Below are positions 1 through 12,486 of a stretch of 64,000 bases of DNA, piece after piece. A program made the position numbers and the translations under genes. The stretch's first letter is position 1, and every line of letters starts with the position of its first letter. Origin of the DNA: Orychophragmus violaceus (taxonomy: Eukaryota > Streptophyta > Magnoliopsida > Brassicales > Brassicaceae); assembly GCA_030180135.1 (NCBI GenBank), contig CM058237.1, positions 103,527,489-103,591,488 of the forward strand. Direction: 5' to 3'. The notes below the pieces were generated by a model. That model had not been told where the DNA came from, searched no databases, and was given only the letters and a program-made list of their open reading frames with translations.

Positions 1-1861
1 TCTTGCTTAACATTAAAACAATCATCAAACAAGTACGTTTCATGGCATACATGATAGATCCAATTGCCGACGCATATGGAATCTTATCCATGCATTTAAG
101 CTCAGCAGTTATCGTAGGACACTGTGTCTTGCTTAACGTAATGCCATGTGACATTGGCATAAAACCCTTCTTGGAATGCTGAAAACGTGTAGGACTTTGT
201 CAATTTAAGAATCCTGACTTTGTCCTACCAGCTCTTTCGGATCTCTATCTTTAGATCCAAAATCCAAGAACTACGTGGCTTTACCCATGTCAATCATAAA
301 ACCAACTCCCAAGCCAGTCCTTTACCAACTGCAGCATTGGGACGTTATATCCGAGAATCAGTATGTCATCGACATACACTATGAGAAATGCAATATTGCT
401 CCCACTTATCTTTTAGTAAACGCATAGTTCCATTTCGTTCATGTTCAAGTCAAAACCTTGACTATTTCAACAGAACGAAGATTCCAACTCCGATATGTTT
501 GCTTCCATCCATGAATGGATCGATGAAGCTAACTTACACAAAGTGTATATTTTCGGAGGCCGGGCTCACTTTCGCTTCTTTGAATTTCGCAGATTCGTCG
601 CTTTCAATGATCATTAGATCATGCGAACTTTCAATGATTATCAGGTTCAACTAATGACGAGAAATCACTCTTGGATTAGTAACTGATTCATTCATATCTG
701 CGAACTTCAGGCTCCACAGGCGTAGATTCTACAGAAATCTGTAAATCCATCCGTTGCTCTCCCTCAACAGGTTGAGCAGCCTCCTGTATGTCTCGAATTT
801 CTTCGATTTATACTTTTACTCCCACTGTTCTTCTTGGAAAGTAACTTCCCTTCTTAGAAAACAGATTGGACGTAAAAGTAACAAGCCTTGGTTTCCCTAG
901 GACAACCAGTGAAGTAGCACAACTACAAATACTCAGTAAAGACGAATTTGGATCGATTCCAATCCACATTTACGTGGTGTCTTTCAACTGATATTGGTGG
1001 AACCTTTTTCAGCGTAAACTTAGATATTTCTAGAGCGTTATTCTTAAATAATATCATGGAAGATTCGTGTGACTCATCTTTAATCATTTCTAATAAGATC
1101 TGATTCTTTCTCACAGAAACACCTTCAGGTTTTCAGGAGAAATGAGCTGTGAAACGATTTCACACTCATTCAGATGATCACACAATCAATGACTTAAGTA
1201 TTCTCACTCGTGATCTGATCCAGAGTCTTAATACTTCTGTCATTCAGATCCTATACTTCATTCTGGAACTCTTTCGACCATGTCAAAGAATTCCGACTTG
1301 TGTCTCATCAAATGAACACAGTCACACTCACTGAAGTAATCAGTAGAGACAATGAAGTACAGGAAATTTTCTCTGGCATTACTGCTCATTGGGCCACATA
1401 CATGAGTATGTTCCAGGTCCAATAAGCCTTTGGGCCTTTCTCTAGTTCGGCTAAGATAGGCCCTTTACCTTTTGGTCCAGTAAACAGAATTCAAGTCTCA
1501 TAAGATATCTTATCAAATGAGCCCAACAGTCCATAACTATGGGATTTCTGAATCCGACTTACTCTATGTGACCAAGACTTTTATGCCAAGAAAAATCAGG
1601 TTTAATTCATCAGATTTAAACCAATTCGGTATTTATGTTACATTTAGGCACTCTTTGGTTTAAGATATAAAACCCATTCCATGAATAGGGTGCTACAATT
1701 AATATTTCATTAAGATCAAAAGAACAAAACTTGTCTTTTATCAAAATGAAAAACATTCAAATTCTTACAAGAAAATGAAAGACAACTCTGCTTAAAGCAG
1801 GTACATTGTAGCAATTACTTAATACAAAACCAAGCCTCAAAGGGATCTATAAGTGAAAACC
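1..1861 (-). pseudogene. Cop1 decayed pol (integrase to reverse transcriptase remnants)
   Basis: Compared with the intact Cop5 polyprotein, the minus strand holds collinear but frame-broken pol. Recognisable stretches are the protease-to-integrase linker (about 1500-1850), the start of the integrase core with a CGPMS-like motif (about 1290-1440), a later integrase segment (923-1114) and the variable region before reverse transcriptase (about 780-880). RT remnants lie further left. No frame stays open for more than about 65 codons. Cop2 and Cop4 carry the same decayed pol, so it was lost before these copies spread. It cannot encode an enzyme. Confidence 0.8.
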
Positions 1862-2882
1862 CTACGGCTGAGGCAGCATCCCAAGCTCCTTCCAGACATG
1901 TAGTTTCACTTGCCCTTCCTTCAAAGTTCTACTGTTGCCCAGGCTCTGCATATTATAACAAATATCAGTGCCACAACCAGTATCCAATACCTATAAGGTA
2001 GAACTTGAAGTAATAACATGAATACCTGAGGAAGTAGTCTCATACATCAACTTCAACTCCTCATCATCTTCCATGAATTTAATGCAATTTCTCTTCCAAT
2101 GCCCAGTCTCTTTACAGTAGCAGCACTTACCAACGTAAGAGGTATCTGACTTGGGCTCAGAAGACACACGCTTGCCATGATTCAAAATCTGGACAACTTT
2201 GTCTTCGCTCTTGTCAGTACTAGGTTTTGTAAACCCACCCTTCTCCATTCATGAGATTATACTGGGTACTCTTCACGTTTGGCTCAACTGTCTTGAGCAT
2301 ATCATGCAGTTCAGTCAGCGTCTTCGTTAAGCCTTTCTTGATATAGTTCCTTCTGAACTTATCATAGCTTGACGGCAGTGACTGCAGAACGATCTCAGTT
2401 GCCAATTCTTGGCTAACTGGATAATCCAGTTTCCTCAGGTTATCAATGTAACCCATCATTTTACTAACATGAGGACTCACTGGATGATCATTTGGTAGCT
2501 TGCAGCTAGTGAGAGACTTAACCAACTGGTATCTCTCCACTCTTATCTGCTCCTGAAATTTCAATTTCAGGCTGCTGATCATCTCCATTGGCGACTCCAT
2601 GTTCTCATATTGCTTCTGCAAGTCTGAGTCCATGGTAGCCAATATCAGACCACGCACATCTACCGCATCATTATAATGCTTATTCCAAGCATCATATACT
2701 GCATGAGAAGCATTGGACCCGATCCTCACGGGGAGAGCTCTCTCAAGAACATAGTCCTTTCTCTCCTGTCTGAGGACTAGCCTCAGGTTCCGCGACCAAG
2801 TCAAGAAATTTGATCCGTTCAGCTTGTCCATCTTAAGGACAGACCGGATCGAGAAAGTGTTTTGATTGTTTGTGCTAGTTAT
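1862..2882 (-). pseudogene. Cop1 gag, broken copy
   Basis: This gag is homologous to the open 339-codon gag of Cop4, with a Copia gag domain, a CCHC zinc knuckle (CCYC...H...C, near 2105-2145) and the start of a protease ending at the same stop (1862-1864) as in Cop4. It is broken twice. The start codon at 2880-2882 reads ATA instead of ATG, so the first usable Met is internal at 2831. A frameshift near 2225-2250 separates the gag domain from the zinc-knuckle frame. The product would have packaged element RNA into virus-like particles; this copy should not make it. Confidence 0.8.
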
Positions 2883-4555
2883 AACTGAAAATTAAGATAA
2901 AAGGATTTTAGTTAATATGTTCAAAATGACTAATCTCGTATTAAAATTTAATATGATTAATCACGCATTATATTCAATAACATCTGTTACCCTCAATAGA
3001 ATATAATGATTCCAAGATCCACATATAACTAAGATTAAAGTGGGCCACTGGCCGTCACCCAATCTTAGCTTATATCGGTAAGCCCTATATCGGCTAATTA
3101 TATCCGTGATATAACTCTTGGTTGTGAATCTGGGCCCGAGGCCCAATCCACTCTGATGTCTCAAGGCCCGGGACTCCCGATGGCCCAGTCAAGAAAACCA
3201 GACTATACAGTCATGTAATCATTAATGTCTGGGACTCCCAATGACATTTATGAATCACAAACCGTCTTATCCACGCAAAAGTAGACACCCTCACACTGTA
3301 AGGCCATGAATACAATTGAATGGGCTTCGACAGCTGACATAGACTGGACAAGACATCCAACGCTTGATATTATTTGAGGTTTGTAGGTTTATTAAAATCT
3401 TATCCCAAAATAGAAGATTACTATTTTGGGAAACTTTCCCTTTTGTAAACCTACTATTTTTGGAAACTTTCTAATTTTGGAAACTTTCTAAAAATGGAAA
3501 CTTCCTAAAATCCAAAACATGCAAATCTAGAAACTTCTATTTTAAGAAACTTTCTAATTTCAAAATTTTGGAAACTTATTAATTTTAAAAATCGATTTTT
3601 ATAATTATTTTATAAAAAAATAAATTTTAAATTAATCTGATGAAAAGACTCAAATAATTGGCCCAATTGTTTTAACTTCTTGGCCCGAGGCCCAAGAATT
3701 GGTCTATGTCCAAGACATAACTCAATTGTCCAATTAAATGACATAACCGGTCTGGTTCATTAAAATTGGTCTAACCAAAATTAATTACTACGATGACCAC
3801 AATTGTCAACCGGTTATTTACTAAACCGGATTTTCTCAATTTATTTGGTCCAACCAAATCAAATTAGAAAATCACTGGTTTAGGCACAAAATCCAATTTT
3901 CGACTTTGGATTTCTTATCCCGGTTTAACCAGAACTTAATAAAATTATTAAGTCTGTTTATTAAACCGCGACGTTTTGATTTTAATTAAAATTTTAAACC
4001 GAGCCTTAAACCGAACCGAACCGATTGATCATGTGAACCAATCACGACCTAGCCGTGAGCTTCACACGATCATGACAGCCGCAAGCCTCACGAACGGAAC
4101 GATCGGGACAGGCTGCTGGACGGGACGGGATGATCGCTCGGGACGGGACCGTGATCGTCGAGCTCGGGTCGTTGGCTTCACGCGATCGCCGAGCGACCGG
4201 GACAGAGCGGGACGAGAGCGGGACGAGAGCGGGACGACGCTTGCCGAGACGCACGCGATCCATGCGATCTGCCTAGCGGATCCATGCGATGCTCGCGCCT
4301 CACGGTCGATCGATCCGACCAGGCAACGCGATCCACGCCATCGATCCGTGATCGATACATGCGATCGGCTTGGTCGATCGGATCATCACTCGGCCGACGC
4401 ATACCAAATCATATAGTTTGGTCATGCGATTTTCATTAGTTTAGGTTTTTAATTCATTGTTTCTTGAGTGTTTTTCTCTTATCAGTAGATTGATTCAAAA
4501 ACACTTCTTTAAACAATCCTAAACAAGATTCTAAACAAGAAAAACCACAGAACCT
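2883..4555 (-). other. Cop1 untranslated leader
   Basis: This lies between the primer-binding site and gag. The gag-proximal half is AT-rich, with repeated GGAAACTTTCTA-like blocks (3400-3560). The LTR-proximal part (about 4020-4400) is rich in GATCG and GGGACGGGAC motifs, as in Cop2 and Cop3 (end type 2). A 67-codon ORF (2961-3164) recurs in all five Copia leaders. A splice-acceptor-like TTTTCAG sits 2 nt before the former gag start. The longer ORFs in the GATCG-rich part are compositional. Confidence 0.7.
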
Positions 4556-4568
4556 GGCTCTGATACCA
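4556..4568 (-). promoter_or_regulatory. Cop1 primer-binding site
   Basis: The minus strand reads TGGTATCAGAGCC one base inside the LTR. This is the usual plant site complementary to the 3' end of initiator tRNA-Met, where minus-strand DNA synthesis starts. Confidence 0.9.
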
Positions 4569-4569
4569 C

Positions 4570-5207
4570 TGTTGGATCGGTTTAGTGTTTCCTGATTCAA
4601 TTCTCAGATTGATTCATCCTACTAAACATGCAGATCTAGGTTCTCTTGAATAGAAACATAATGGATCTCACCTGTTACCTTTTTGTGCAGCGGAAAGAGG
4701 AGGCACGGGTCAGAGATCAGCAGAACCACCAAGGGATGGATCCTCCAAAGGCTCACACACGCACACCGGGAAATTGGCTGCTAGACCAGCTGAGAGAAGA
4801 GGCGCAGAGAGAGAGATGGGAGGCGCAGAAGCTGAAGAGAATTAGAGAGCTTTAGGTCAAGTTTTATTCATTAAAACTCCCTTTAGTTCTCATGGGCTTT
4901 TGGGCCCAATTCTCAGTTCTGATTAAATCCCATGGATTTAATCAGGCCCTTTATACTCTCTAAGTACAGTAAATGCCTAGCACTTTTACCGTACTTCTGC
5001 TAAACCGTTCCTTCGTATTTTCCCGTTAGCTTAGGCGTGTGACCCATATGGGATCATATAATAAAGGCAATAAGTCCAAGACTTATAGATCATGAGCGGA
5101 CTCTAGCAAGCCATCATGACCCCCAGTATTATATGACTTATGTCTGATCATTGACATACTCTTACTTTCTAGAGACAGTACAGAGATTACTGGACATAAT
5201 TCCAACA
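4570..5207 (-). repeat. Cop1 5' LTR (end type 2)
   Basis: This 638-bp LTR is bounded by TG and CA and is homologous to the LTRs of Cop2 and Cop3. Minus-strand start TGTTGGAATTATGTCC and the CTCTGTACTG motif define end type 2. A consensus splice donor, AG followed by GTGAGATC, lies near 4665. The mate LTR is outside the window. Confidence 0.92.
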
Positions 5208-7970
5208 CACACCCCCTTAGCATGTCTTCTAGGGTTTGTATGGTCCTTCCTGATTGACCGTCTGTTTGGGGATGGTAAGCCGTACTCATGTTCACTCTTG
5301 TTCCCAGGGCCTTTTGGAAGGCTTGCCAGAAATAAGAAGTAAACCGGCCATCCCTGCTTGAGACTATACTTGATGGGATCCCATGCAACCTCATGATCTC
5401 GTCAATGTATATCTCAGCCAACTTCTCGACTCCATCCGTCTTCTTGATGGCCAAGAAGTGTGCGGATTTCGTGAGTCTATCCACTACTACCCAGATTGCG
5501 TCTCGCTTGTTCCGGGTCGTGGATAAACCTGTCACAAAGTCCATGGTTATGTTATCCCATTTCCATTCTGGAATAGGGAGACTTTGTAACAATCCACTCG
5601 GGACTTGGCGTTCAGCCTTGATCAACTGACAGGTTGGGCACTTGGCCACCCAATCAGCTACATCACGTTTCATCCCGACCCAATGATAGTACCGTTTTAG
5701 GTCATGGTAACTCTTGGTTTTTCAGGATGAATGGAGAACTTGGACTGATGAGCCTCCTGTAAGATGACTTCCTTCAGTTCCCACACGTTTGGCACACAGA
5801 CTCGGCCATTTACCACAATCGTCCCGTTGTTGGAGATTTGGTATTCCGTGTGGTTGTTCTCTGCGGCCTTCACCAACTTTTCATCATCTTTCTGAGCTAA
5901 CCGAACCTTACTCAGAATATCTGCCTGGTCCGCTGCTCCTAAGCCTACCGGCTCTTCTCCCACGGCCAATGCATTGAGACGCAAGGAACGGACCATTCCA
6001 ACCAAGGTCTCTGCATCCCGTTCAATGGCCACCTCGGTCCTTTTAATACTTAAGGCATCGGCCACGAGGTTGGCCTTTCCCGGATGGTAAGTATTGTCCA
6101 GATCATAATCGGCCACTAGTTCCATCCACCTCCTTTGTCGAAGGTTCAGCTCAGGTTGGGTGAACACATACTTCAAGCTCTTATGGTCCGTAAATAGTTG
6201 CACTTTCGCTCCGTAAAGGTAAGATCTCCATATCTTAAGTGCAAAGACTACTGCGGCCATTTCAAGATCAGTAGTGGGATAATTCCTTTCATGTTTCCAT
6301 AATTGCCTTGAAGCATATGCAATCACCTTCCCTTCTTGCATCAACAGACATCCTAACCCATTGATAGACGCATCCGTGTATACCACGTATGGTATATCAT
6401 CTTGGGGTTGGGTCAGGACTGGTGCCTTAGTCAACATCTCCTTGAGTTCTGTGAAACTCTTCTCCGCGGCATCCGTCCAATCGAACTTCACGTTCTTCCC
6501 GGTCAGCTTTGACATGGCCTTGGCCATGCTTGCAAACCCTTGGACGAATCGCCTGTAGTAGCCGGCCAGCCCGAGGAAACTTCGGACTTCCGTCATGTTT
6601 CTCGGCTTTGGCCATTCCTCAATTTATCGGATTTTCTCCAGATCAACCTACACTCCCTCAGCTGACACAATGTGCCCTAGGAAGCCAATTCGTTCTTGCC
6701 AGAAGCTACATTTGCTTAGCTTGGCGTAGAGCTTCCGCTCTCTCAACTTCTCCAACACGATCCTCAGATGTTCCCGATGTTCCTTAGGGTTTTTGGAGTA
6801 AACAAGAATGTCATCAATGAATATGATCACAAACTTGTCTAACCATTCCCGAAAGACACCGTTCATCATCTTCATGAACGCAGATGGTGCGTTTGTTAGA
6901 CCAAAAGGCATGACTACAAACTCGTAGTGACCATACCGAGTTCTAAACGCGGTTTTCCTCACGTCCTCTGGCGCTATCGGGATTCGATGGTATCCCAAAG
7001 CGAGATCGATCTTGGAAAACACTGTGGAACCCTTCAGTTGATCCAACAACTCATCTATCCGAGGCAAGGGGTATTTGTTCTTCACTGGAACCCTGTTGAT
7101 GCCTCGGTAGTCCACGCATAAGCGAAGGCTCCCGTCCTTCTTCTTGACGAATAGGACATGCGACCCCCCTGGAGAACTGCATGGCCTAATAAAGCCTTTG
7201 TCTAGCAGTTCTTCCAACTGCTTCTTCAATTCAGCCATCTCGGCTGGGGCCATTCTGTATGGCGCCTTAGATAAGGGTTTAGTTCCGGGTTCAAGTTCAA
7301 TGGTGAACGGATCAGACCGGTCAGGCGGCAAGCCTTCTAGGGTTTTGAACATATCCTCAAAGTCCTTGACCTCTGGAATCTCCCCGACCTTTGTCTCGGT
7401 TCTGATTTCCTTGGTCGTGATGGTAGCTAAGTATGCTTCACATCCCTTAGCCAACATTTTCTCTGCTTGGATGGCAGAGATGACCAAGCTTCCTGAAGTC
7501 GACCGTATTTCTTGGAATACCACCTTGCATTCCGGCCTCTCGAATTTCACCCTTCCTCGGTGACATTTAATGGTAGCTCGGTTCTGACCGAGCCAATCCA
7601 TACCCAAGATCACTTCGTGATGTTTGAGTTGAACTACAACTAGGCCGGCCGGCATACTTGCGCCTCCAATGGAGACAAGTACATACCGCACCAACCCTAG
7701 CATAGGCATTACTTACCCACCGGCGGCATTCACAATGCCTTGGCCGGCCACTTGTTCCTTCTGGAACAAGCCTTTTCCAATCATCCTGGGACTCACAAAG
7801 CTATGTGTAGCCCCAAAATCAAACAAGGTCAACGTCTCTACAACGCCAATCAAAACGGTCCCTACACATTTCTTAAATGTATAAGCGCCCCGCTCTTTCC
7901 CCCAATATGTATGCAATGCATTACTATAATTGAAGAAGTCAGGGTTCCAGTAACGTACCAGTGATCGCAT
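5208..7970 (-). pseudogene. Gyp1 pol (protease, RT, RNase H, integrase), inactivated
   Basis: Minus-strand fragments cover protease (7713-7970), RT (6648-7709, with FIDD in place of the usual YIDD), RNase H (5697-6596, with YTDAS and a TDHKSL motif) and integrase (5208-5673). The frame changes or stops between the pieces. Key residues are lost: the protease active site reads FDFGATHS where DSG or DTG is expected, and in integrase the catalytic Glu of the QSERT motif reads Gly (QSGRT). The last integrase codons stop at the Cop1 junction (5207/5208). The element cannot transpose by itself. Confidence 0.88.
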
Positions 7971-9412
7971 CGTAGGAGCTGGCCTCGCCTGAGTCCTTCA
8001 ACAGTTCGTAAACCCGAGGTTTCACAGCTTGACCCTTGGGCGTAGCCGCGCGGTCTCCCTGACCCCGGTTCACTTCTGGAGCCTTATGCTTCCCATCTTG
8101 GCGCTTTGGACATTCACGTATGTAATGTCCTGCTTGGCCACAGTGGTAGCACATCACTGATCTCTCGGTCACCTCTTCACGCCCCTTGTTATGTGAACAG
8201 CTTGCTGACTCATGGTCCTTGCCGCCACACTTCGCGCATACCCCACTGGCTTTTCCAACACTTCCCCAAGTGTCGTTTGCAACATGTGGCACATCTGGCA
8301 CGTTCAGATGATTGGTTGTCAGCCATCTGATCCCTTTTCCTCTTTAGGTCCTTCACGGTTTGGCTGGACACTTTGTCTTTTGAGCCAACGTGGTTCTCCT
8401 CAGTCATGTTGGCTTCAACCGTAGCTGCCCTCTAGACTATCTCGGAAACACTATTGTAGGTACAAACCGAGCAATGGGTACATAACTCCACTTGCATGCC
8501 GCGAAGGAAGCGACGCACCTGAGCCGGCTCGTCCTCAACATCCCGTCCCACGTAATGTCTGAGATGGTCGAATTTGACCTCGTACTCTCGGACCATCCTG
8601 CGGCCTTGGACCAAGTTTAAGTACTTGCCTTCCCTACGATCCCAAGCCTCCGCCGGGAAGTACTTCCAGTTGAACTCAATCTCAAACTCTGCAAAGGAGT
8701 CGATGAGGCCCTTGGTGCATCTGTCAACAGACAGCCACCAGTTATGTGCGTCCCCTTCCAGGAAGTGGACCGCGATGTCCTTGCAGTAATCCTCGGGACA
8801 ACGGGTGGAACGGAAGTTCCAAACAAGCCATGACTTACATTCATCAGCCTCAAGTGGGTCAGCACTTCCCTTGAAGTGTTTTGTGCCCAACTTGGTGATG
8901 TGACCAAAAACGTTGAGGTAGTCCACCTTTTGGGTCTTTTTAGGGACCGGTGACTCTACCACTACTACGTCCGGATCATCATCACTCGGACCCGTAGTCT
9001 CGGGGATTTGGATCCGTGGCTCACCCTCAGCCGGTTTTTGACCAGAGATGTTCTGGTTCTGTACCGTGAGCTGGCCCATAGTTCCTTCAACATGGCCCAC
9101 ATCTGACCGATATTTGGGACCGCTATCAAAGGCTGACCGCCACCACCACCTGTGGCATCTTCCATCTCATGGCCGGCCTTGGTACGGGCCGCATGAGATG
9201 AAAACTCGCCCATGTGCTCCTCATTCCCAACGTGGGTGTCCGGTTCTTCAACCCTAGTCCCATCGGGAATGTGTGGTGCCGTGGGTCCAGTGCCCGTTTG
9301 GTTAACCTCAAGACCGGTTAACCCAGGCGTGACAGGGGTGGTCTGGACTCTTGGGCTGTGGCCGGTCGCAGACGCCTCTTTGTCCTTAGTTCTCTTCGAC
9401 TTGCTTTTTCCA
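7971..9412 (-). pseudogene. Gyp1 gag with CCHC zinc knuckle, broken
   Basis: The minus-strand reading starts near 9412 with a basic GKSKSKR stretch that lacks a Met, runs through an acidic linker and the retrotransposon gag domain (8480-8900, with a W-rich GDAHNWW motif), and reaches a zinc knuckle CYHCGQAGHYIREC near 8100-8150. The reading is split by stops and frameshifts around 8210-8450 and near 9100, so three or four ORF pieces are seen. The family function is capsid assembly. Just upstream of the gag start is an ATCTTCAG splice-acceptor-like string. Confidence 0.78.
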
Positions 9413-9541
9413 ACCTGAAGATTTCACAAGATAAGTCATTCAAGCAATCTCCAAGTCCTAACAAGTCTACCATATCTACACGGAAAATCTAACCCCGGAC
9501 GAGTGGTGTAGCCCTTAACCCGTAGCCTAGGAAATAACTCC

Positions 9542-9553
9542 GCTCTGATACCA
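9542..9553 (-). promoter_or_regulatory. Gyp1 primer-binding site
   Basis: The minus strand reads TGGTATCAGAGC, three bases inside the 5' LTR. This is the tRNA-Met-type site and fixes the LTR boundary at 9557. Confidence 0.85.
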
Positions 9554-9556
9554 ACT

Positions 9557-11460
9557 TGACATGGCATATCCTGGCCATAGGGCCGGAACGGATTGTCACT
9601 ACTTAGCCGTTCTATCTTGAGGTTCATTTGCGAACCTCAAGTTCATTTATTTCATACTTAAACCATTCTAGCAACATTCATTCATCCATTTAATTCCATT
9701 CTTAGTCTAAGGAAAGAAACGATAAGATAAATAGATCTTTTATTAATAAGTAAAGGTACCAATACAATGAGGTATTGTCATTACGCTAATATTCAAGTAT
9801 CGGTCCTAATACAAATCTATATATCCAACACCACTCGTCCTTGGGCTTCAGTCCGCACCTATGCATGATCATCCCCTTGATCACCTGAAACAAGTATATT
9901 CATGAGTATTCATACATCAATTATATTTTTTATGCAACCTACCAATAAAGGCGGTTCTATATGATCCCATGAACCCAAGTATCAATAAACCTATAAACCG
10001 TTCTAAGTTCCGTTCTTAAGCCAACTTGTTCCCATGCACGTTCAAGAACCGCAAACGCATCTTGGCCCACGGTCGTGAGCGTACGTCCGCACGTTCGTGT
10101 TTATGTTCGTATGGTCGTGTGTGCGTGTACTCGCGGTCGTACCACACATTTGTTCGCGGTCGTCCGTACGTCCGTGCGTGTGTGACCTTAGGGTCATGTC
10201 GCACGCCCGTGGCAGTCGTACCGTACGACCGAGCGCATGACCTTACGGTCGCGCTGTTTGTTCGTTACGGTCGTACCGCACGATTGTGCGTATGACCTTG
10301 CGGTCATGCCGCTCGTCCGTTACGGTCGTACCACGATCGCTACACGGTCGGGCCTTGGTCCAGTCGCACGTCTGCGAACGGACGCAACTGTTCATACGAA
10401 CGGAGGCGATCGTTCCGCGAACGGTTGCGATCGTTCCTTGTGTCCGTACTTGCGACCGTGCCCACTCTCTTCATCCACGTTCGTCCTTAGACGATCCGTG
10501 AAGGATGATCGCCACACAACACCGGCTAACAAGGCGGTTTGATTTGCGACCCACCGAACTCTGTCTTTGGTTTGATTCAAGCATGGGCTGGCCATGTTTC
10601 AGTCTCTCGGTCCTCGGCTCAAACGTCCTCTAGACGTGCCGTTAAACCATTCGAGACACATCGACCCATCGAGCCCTTTAATTCGTTTGGGCCGCAACTC
10701 GGCCGCTTGTTGATTCGGTTCACGACCACGGCCTTAAGGCCGGTCGTGCACTTGGAATCAAGGGTGCTTTCTAGAAGAAGTAGAAGGAGTAAATCCGGCC
10801 TTAGAGACAACCGGACATTGGCCTTCACGGTTTGGCCATGACCGAGATGAATAGACTCGGATTCTAACCTTTGATGTGGTCGTGGTTTTGCCGTGGGTTG
10901 TAGATGCTTCACCAGCCATCCTTGGTCCCTTTTCACGCTTTAATCCACCACCAAATCCGCTCTTAGACCGCCGGCCTTCTCTTCAAGAATCCGGCTTCTC
11001 TCTCTCTTTTAAACTCTCGCTTAAATGGCTATGTGCCTTTGGAGAATTTTTCTGGGTTTTTTCCTCTTGGGTGTGTGCGCAAAATGGCCAAGGAATGGCC
11101 TATTTATAGGCTTCCTTGGCGCCAAATTCTCCCAAGCGAATGGGCACAAGTGGGAGGCTGAAAGGTTGCGACTTCCCTTGGTGACCATTCGGTTGGTAAC
11201 CGCCCTGGTCAGCTGACCCGTGAGCTTGACACTTAGGCCAGCTGAGCTGAGCTGGTTGCCAGCTGACCTAGCTGACCAGCTCAACTGTTCAGCTCAGTTG
11301 AGCTGAACACTCTCTTCCACACTGAACCAAACTCCTTCAAGGTGAGTCTTGACCCTAAATCGTCCATGGAACACTCCTGTTTTTCTTTCCCAAACTTCCG
11401 TTCACGTTTTTGGTTCCATGGGCCGTCCTGTCCGGCTTAGGCTAGTTGGGGGATACTACA
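9557..11460 (-). repeat. Gyp1 5' LTR (about 1.9 kb)
   Basis: On the minus strand it starts TGTAGTATCCCCC (at 11460) and ends ATGTCA (at 9557), next to the primer-binding site. A TATA box (CCTATAAATA, near 11099-11110) gives a U3 of about 350 bp and a long transcribed part. Downstream are a splice-acceptor-like TTGTTTCAG (near 9885) and AATAAA near 9745. A cytosine- and guanine-rich CGTNCG repeat zone (10060-10450) lies inside. The mate LTR is outside the window. Confidence 0.8.
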
Positions 11461-11851
11461 ACCCCTAGATAACCAAAGCTTCCATGCAGTCCGGCTCTAG
11501 GACGCGACCCCATATTCTCTGGACCATACACCTACCGGCGTCACTCAGTAAGTTAACACCATAACCAGAATCACCACTCGAAGGCACGTGAACCGATCAG
11601 GTAACTACCCGAGGATCCAATCGGGTCCCAAGTAACAGAACGCCATCTCTAGACTTGCGGGATCTAACGCACCCTACGGAGTCCGAGTAACAGTAATGTA
11701 AACAAGCAGACTCACTGGAAATCTATTACGCAAGACCGACAAGGTCAAATAGAAATATCATCTCAATCCTCAATCTATCCCGCAAGTCCTATCGCCAACC
11801 TCCACATCACCTGACCTTACCCAGACTTACCCGGTTCCGCACCATAGTAAG
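11461..11851 (-). repeat. LTR-G, fragment 1
   Basis: This segment resembles 47571-47760 in LTR-H (shared blocks such as CTAGATA...CCAAAGCTTCC and the CGTCACTCAGTA stretch), so it is part of a long gypsy LTR. It is bounded by the Gyp1 insertion on the left and Cop2 on the right and continues at 19121. Confidence 0.7.
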
Positions 11852-12486
11852 TGTTGGATCGTTTAGTGTTTCCTGATTCAATTCTCAATTGATTCATCCT
11901 ACTAAACATGCAGATCTAGGTTCTCTTATTTAGAAACTTAATTGATCTCACATGTTACCTTTTGTGCAGCGGAATGAGGAGGTAATGGTCAGAGATCAGC
12001 AGAACCACCAAGAGATGGATCCTCCAAAGGCTCACACACGCACGCTCGGGAATTGGCTGCTAGACCAGACAGAGAGGAGGCGCAGAGAGAGGCTAAGGGA
12101 GGCGCAGAAGCTTAGAAAAATTAGAGAGCTTTAGGTCAAGTTTTATTCATTAAAACTCCCTTTAGTTATCATGGGCTTTTGGGCCCAATTCTCAGTTCTG
12201 ATTAAATCCCATGGATTTAATCAGGCCCTTTATTCTCTCTAAGTACAGTAAATGCCTAGCACTTTTACCGTACTTCTGCTAAACCGTTCCTTCGTATTTT
12301 CCCGTTAGCTTAGGCGTGTGACCCATATGGGATCATATAATAAAGGCAATAAGTCCAAGACTTATAGATCATGAGCGGACTCTAGCAAGCCATCATGACC
12401 CCCAGTATTATATGACTTATGTCTGATCATTGACATACTCTTACTTTCTAGAGACAGTACAGAGATTACTGGACATAATTCCAACA
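11852..12486 (-). repeat. Cop2 3' LTR (end type 2)
   Basis: This 635-bp LTR has TG/CA ends. The purine-rich tract AAGTGGGAGAT (minus strand, 12487-12497) precedes it, where plus-strand DNA synthesis would start. Confidence 0.95.

Larger units (their letters stand above)
1..5207 (-). mobile_element. Cop1: Ty1/copia element, non-autonomous, truncated by the window edge
   Basis: Read on the minus strand this shows, from right to left, a 5' LTR (4570-5207), a tRNA-iMet-type primer-binding site, a leader of about 1.7 kb, a broken gag and a decayed pol that runs off the left edge. The 3' LTR lies outside the window. The right end abuts Gyp1 integrase codons at 5208, so Cop1 inserted into Gyp1. The first flanking bases (cacac, 5208-5212) should be one copy of the target-site duplication; the other copy is outside the window. 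Layout and lesions match Cop2 and Cop4. Confidence 0.9.
5208..11460 (-). mobile_element. Gyp1: decayed Ty3/gypsy element interrupted by Cop1
   Basis: On the minus strand this shows a 1.9-kb 5' LTR (9557-11460), a tRNA-Met-type primer-binding site, gag, protease, RT, RNase H and integrase; Cop1 cuts the integrase at 5207. The domain order and motifs resemble the Del/Tekay chromoviruses; a chromodomain would lie beyond the window, so the lineage is an inference. The right LTR end abuts LTR-G at 11461. The same LTR-G sequence is uninterrupted in LTR-H near 47570, so the flanking acccc (11461-11465) is probably the target-site duplication. Confidence 0.88.

Noticed and set aside
3976..4416. ORFs of 70-146 codons on both strands in the Cop1 leader
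   Set aside because: GATCG-rich repeats give low-stop frames on both strands; they are not kept in Cop2 or Cop3.
10026..10542. ORFs of up to 101 codons in the Gyp1 LTR
   Set aside because: CGTNCG-rich sequence open on several frames; it lies inside the LTR and resembles no known protein.
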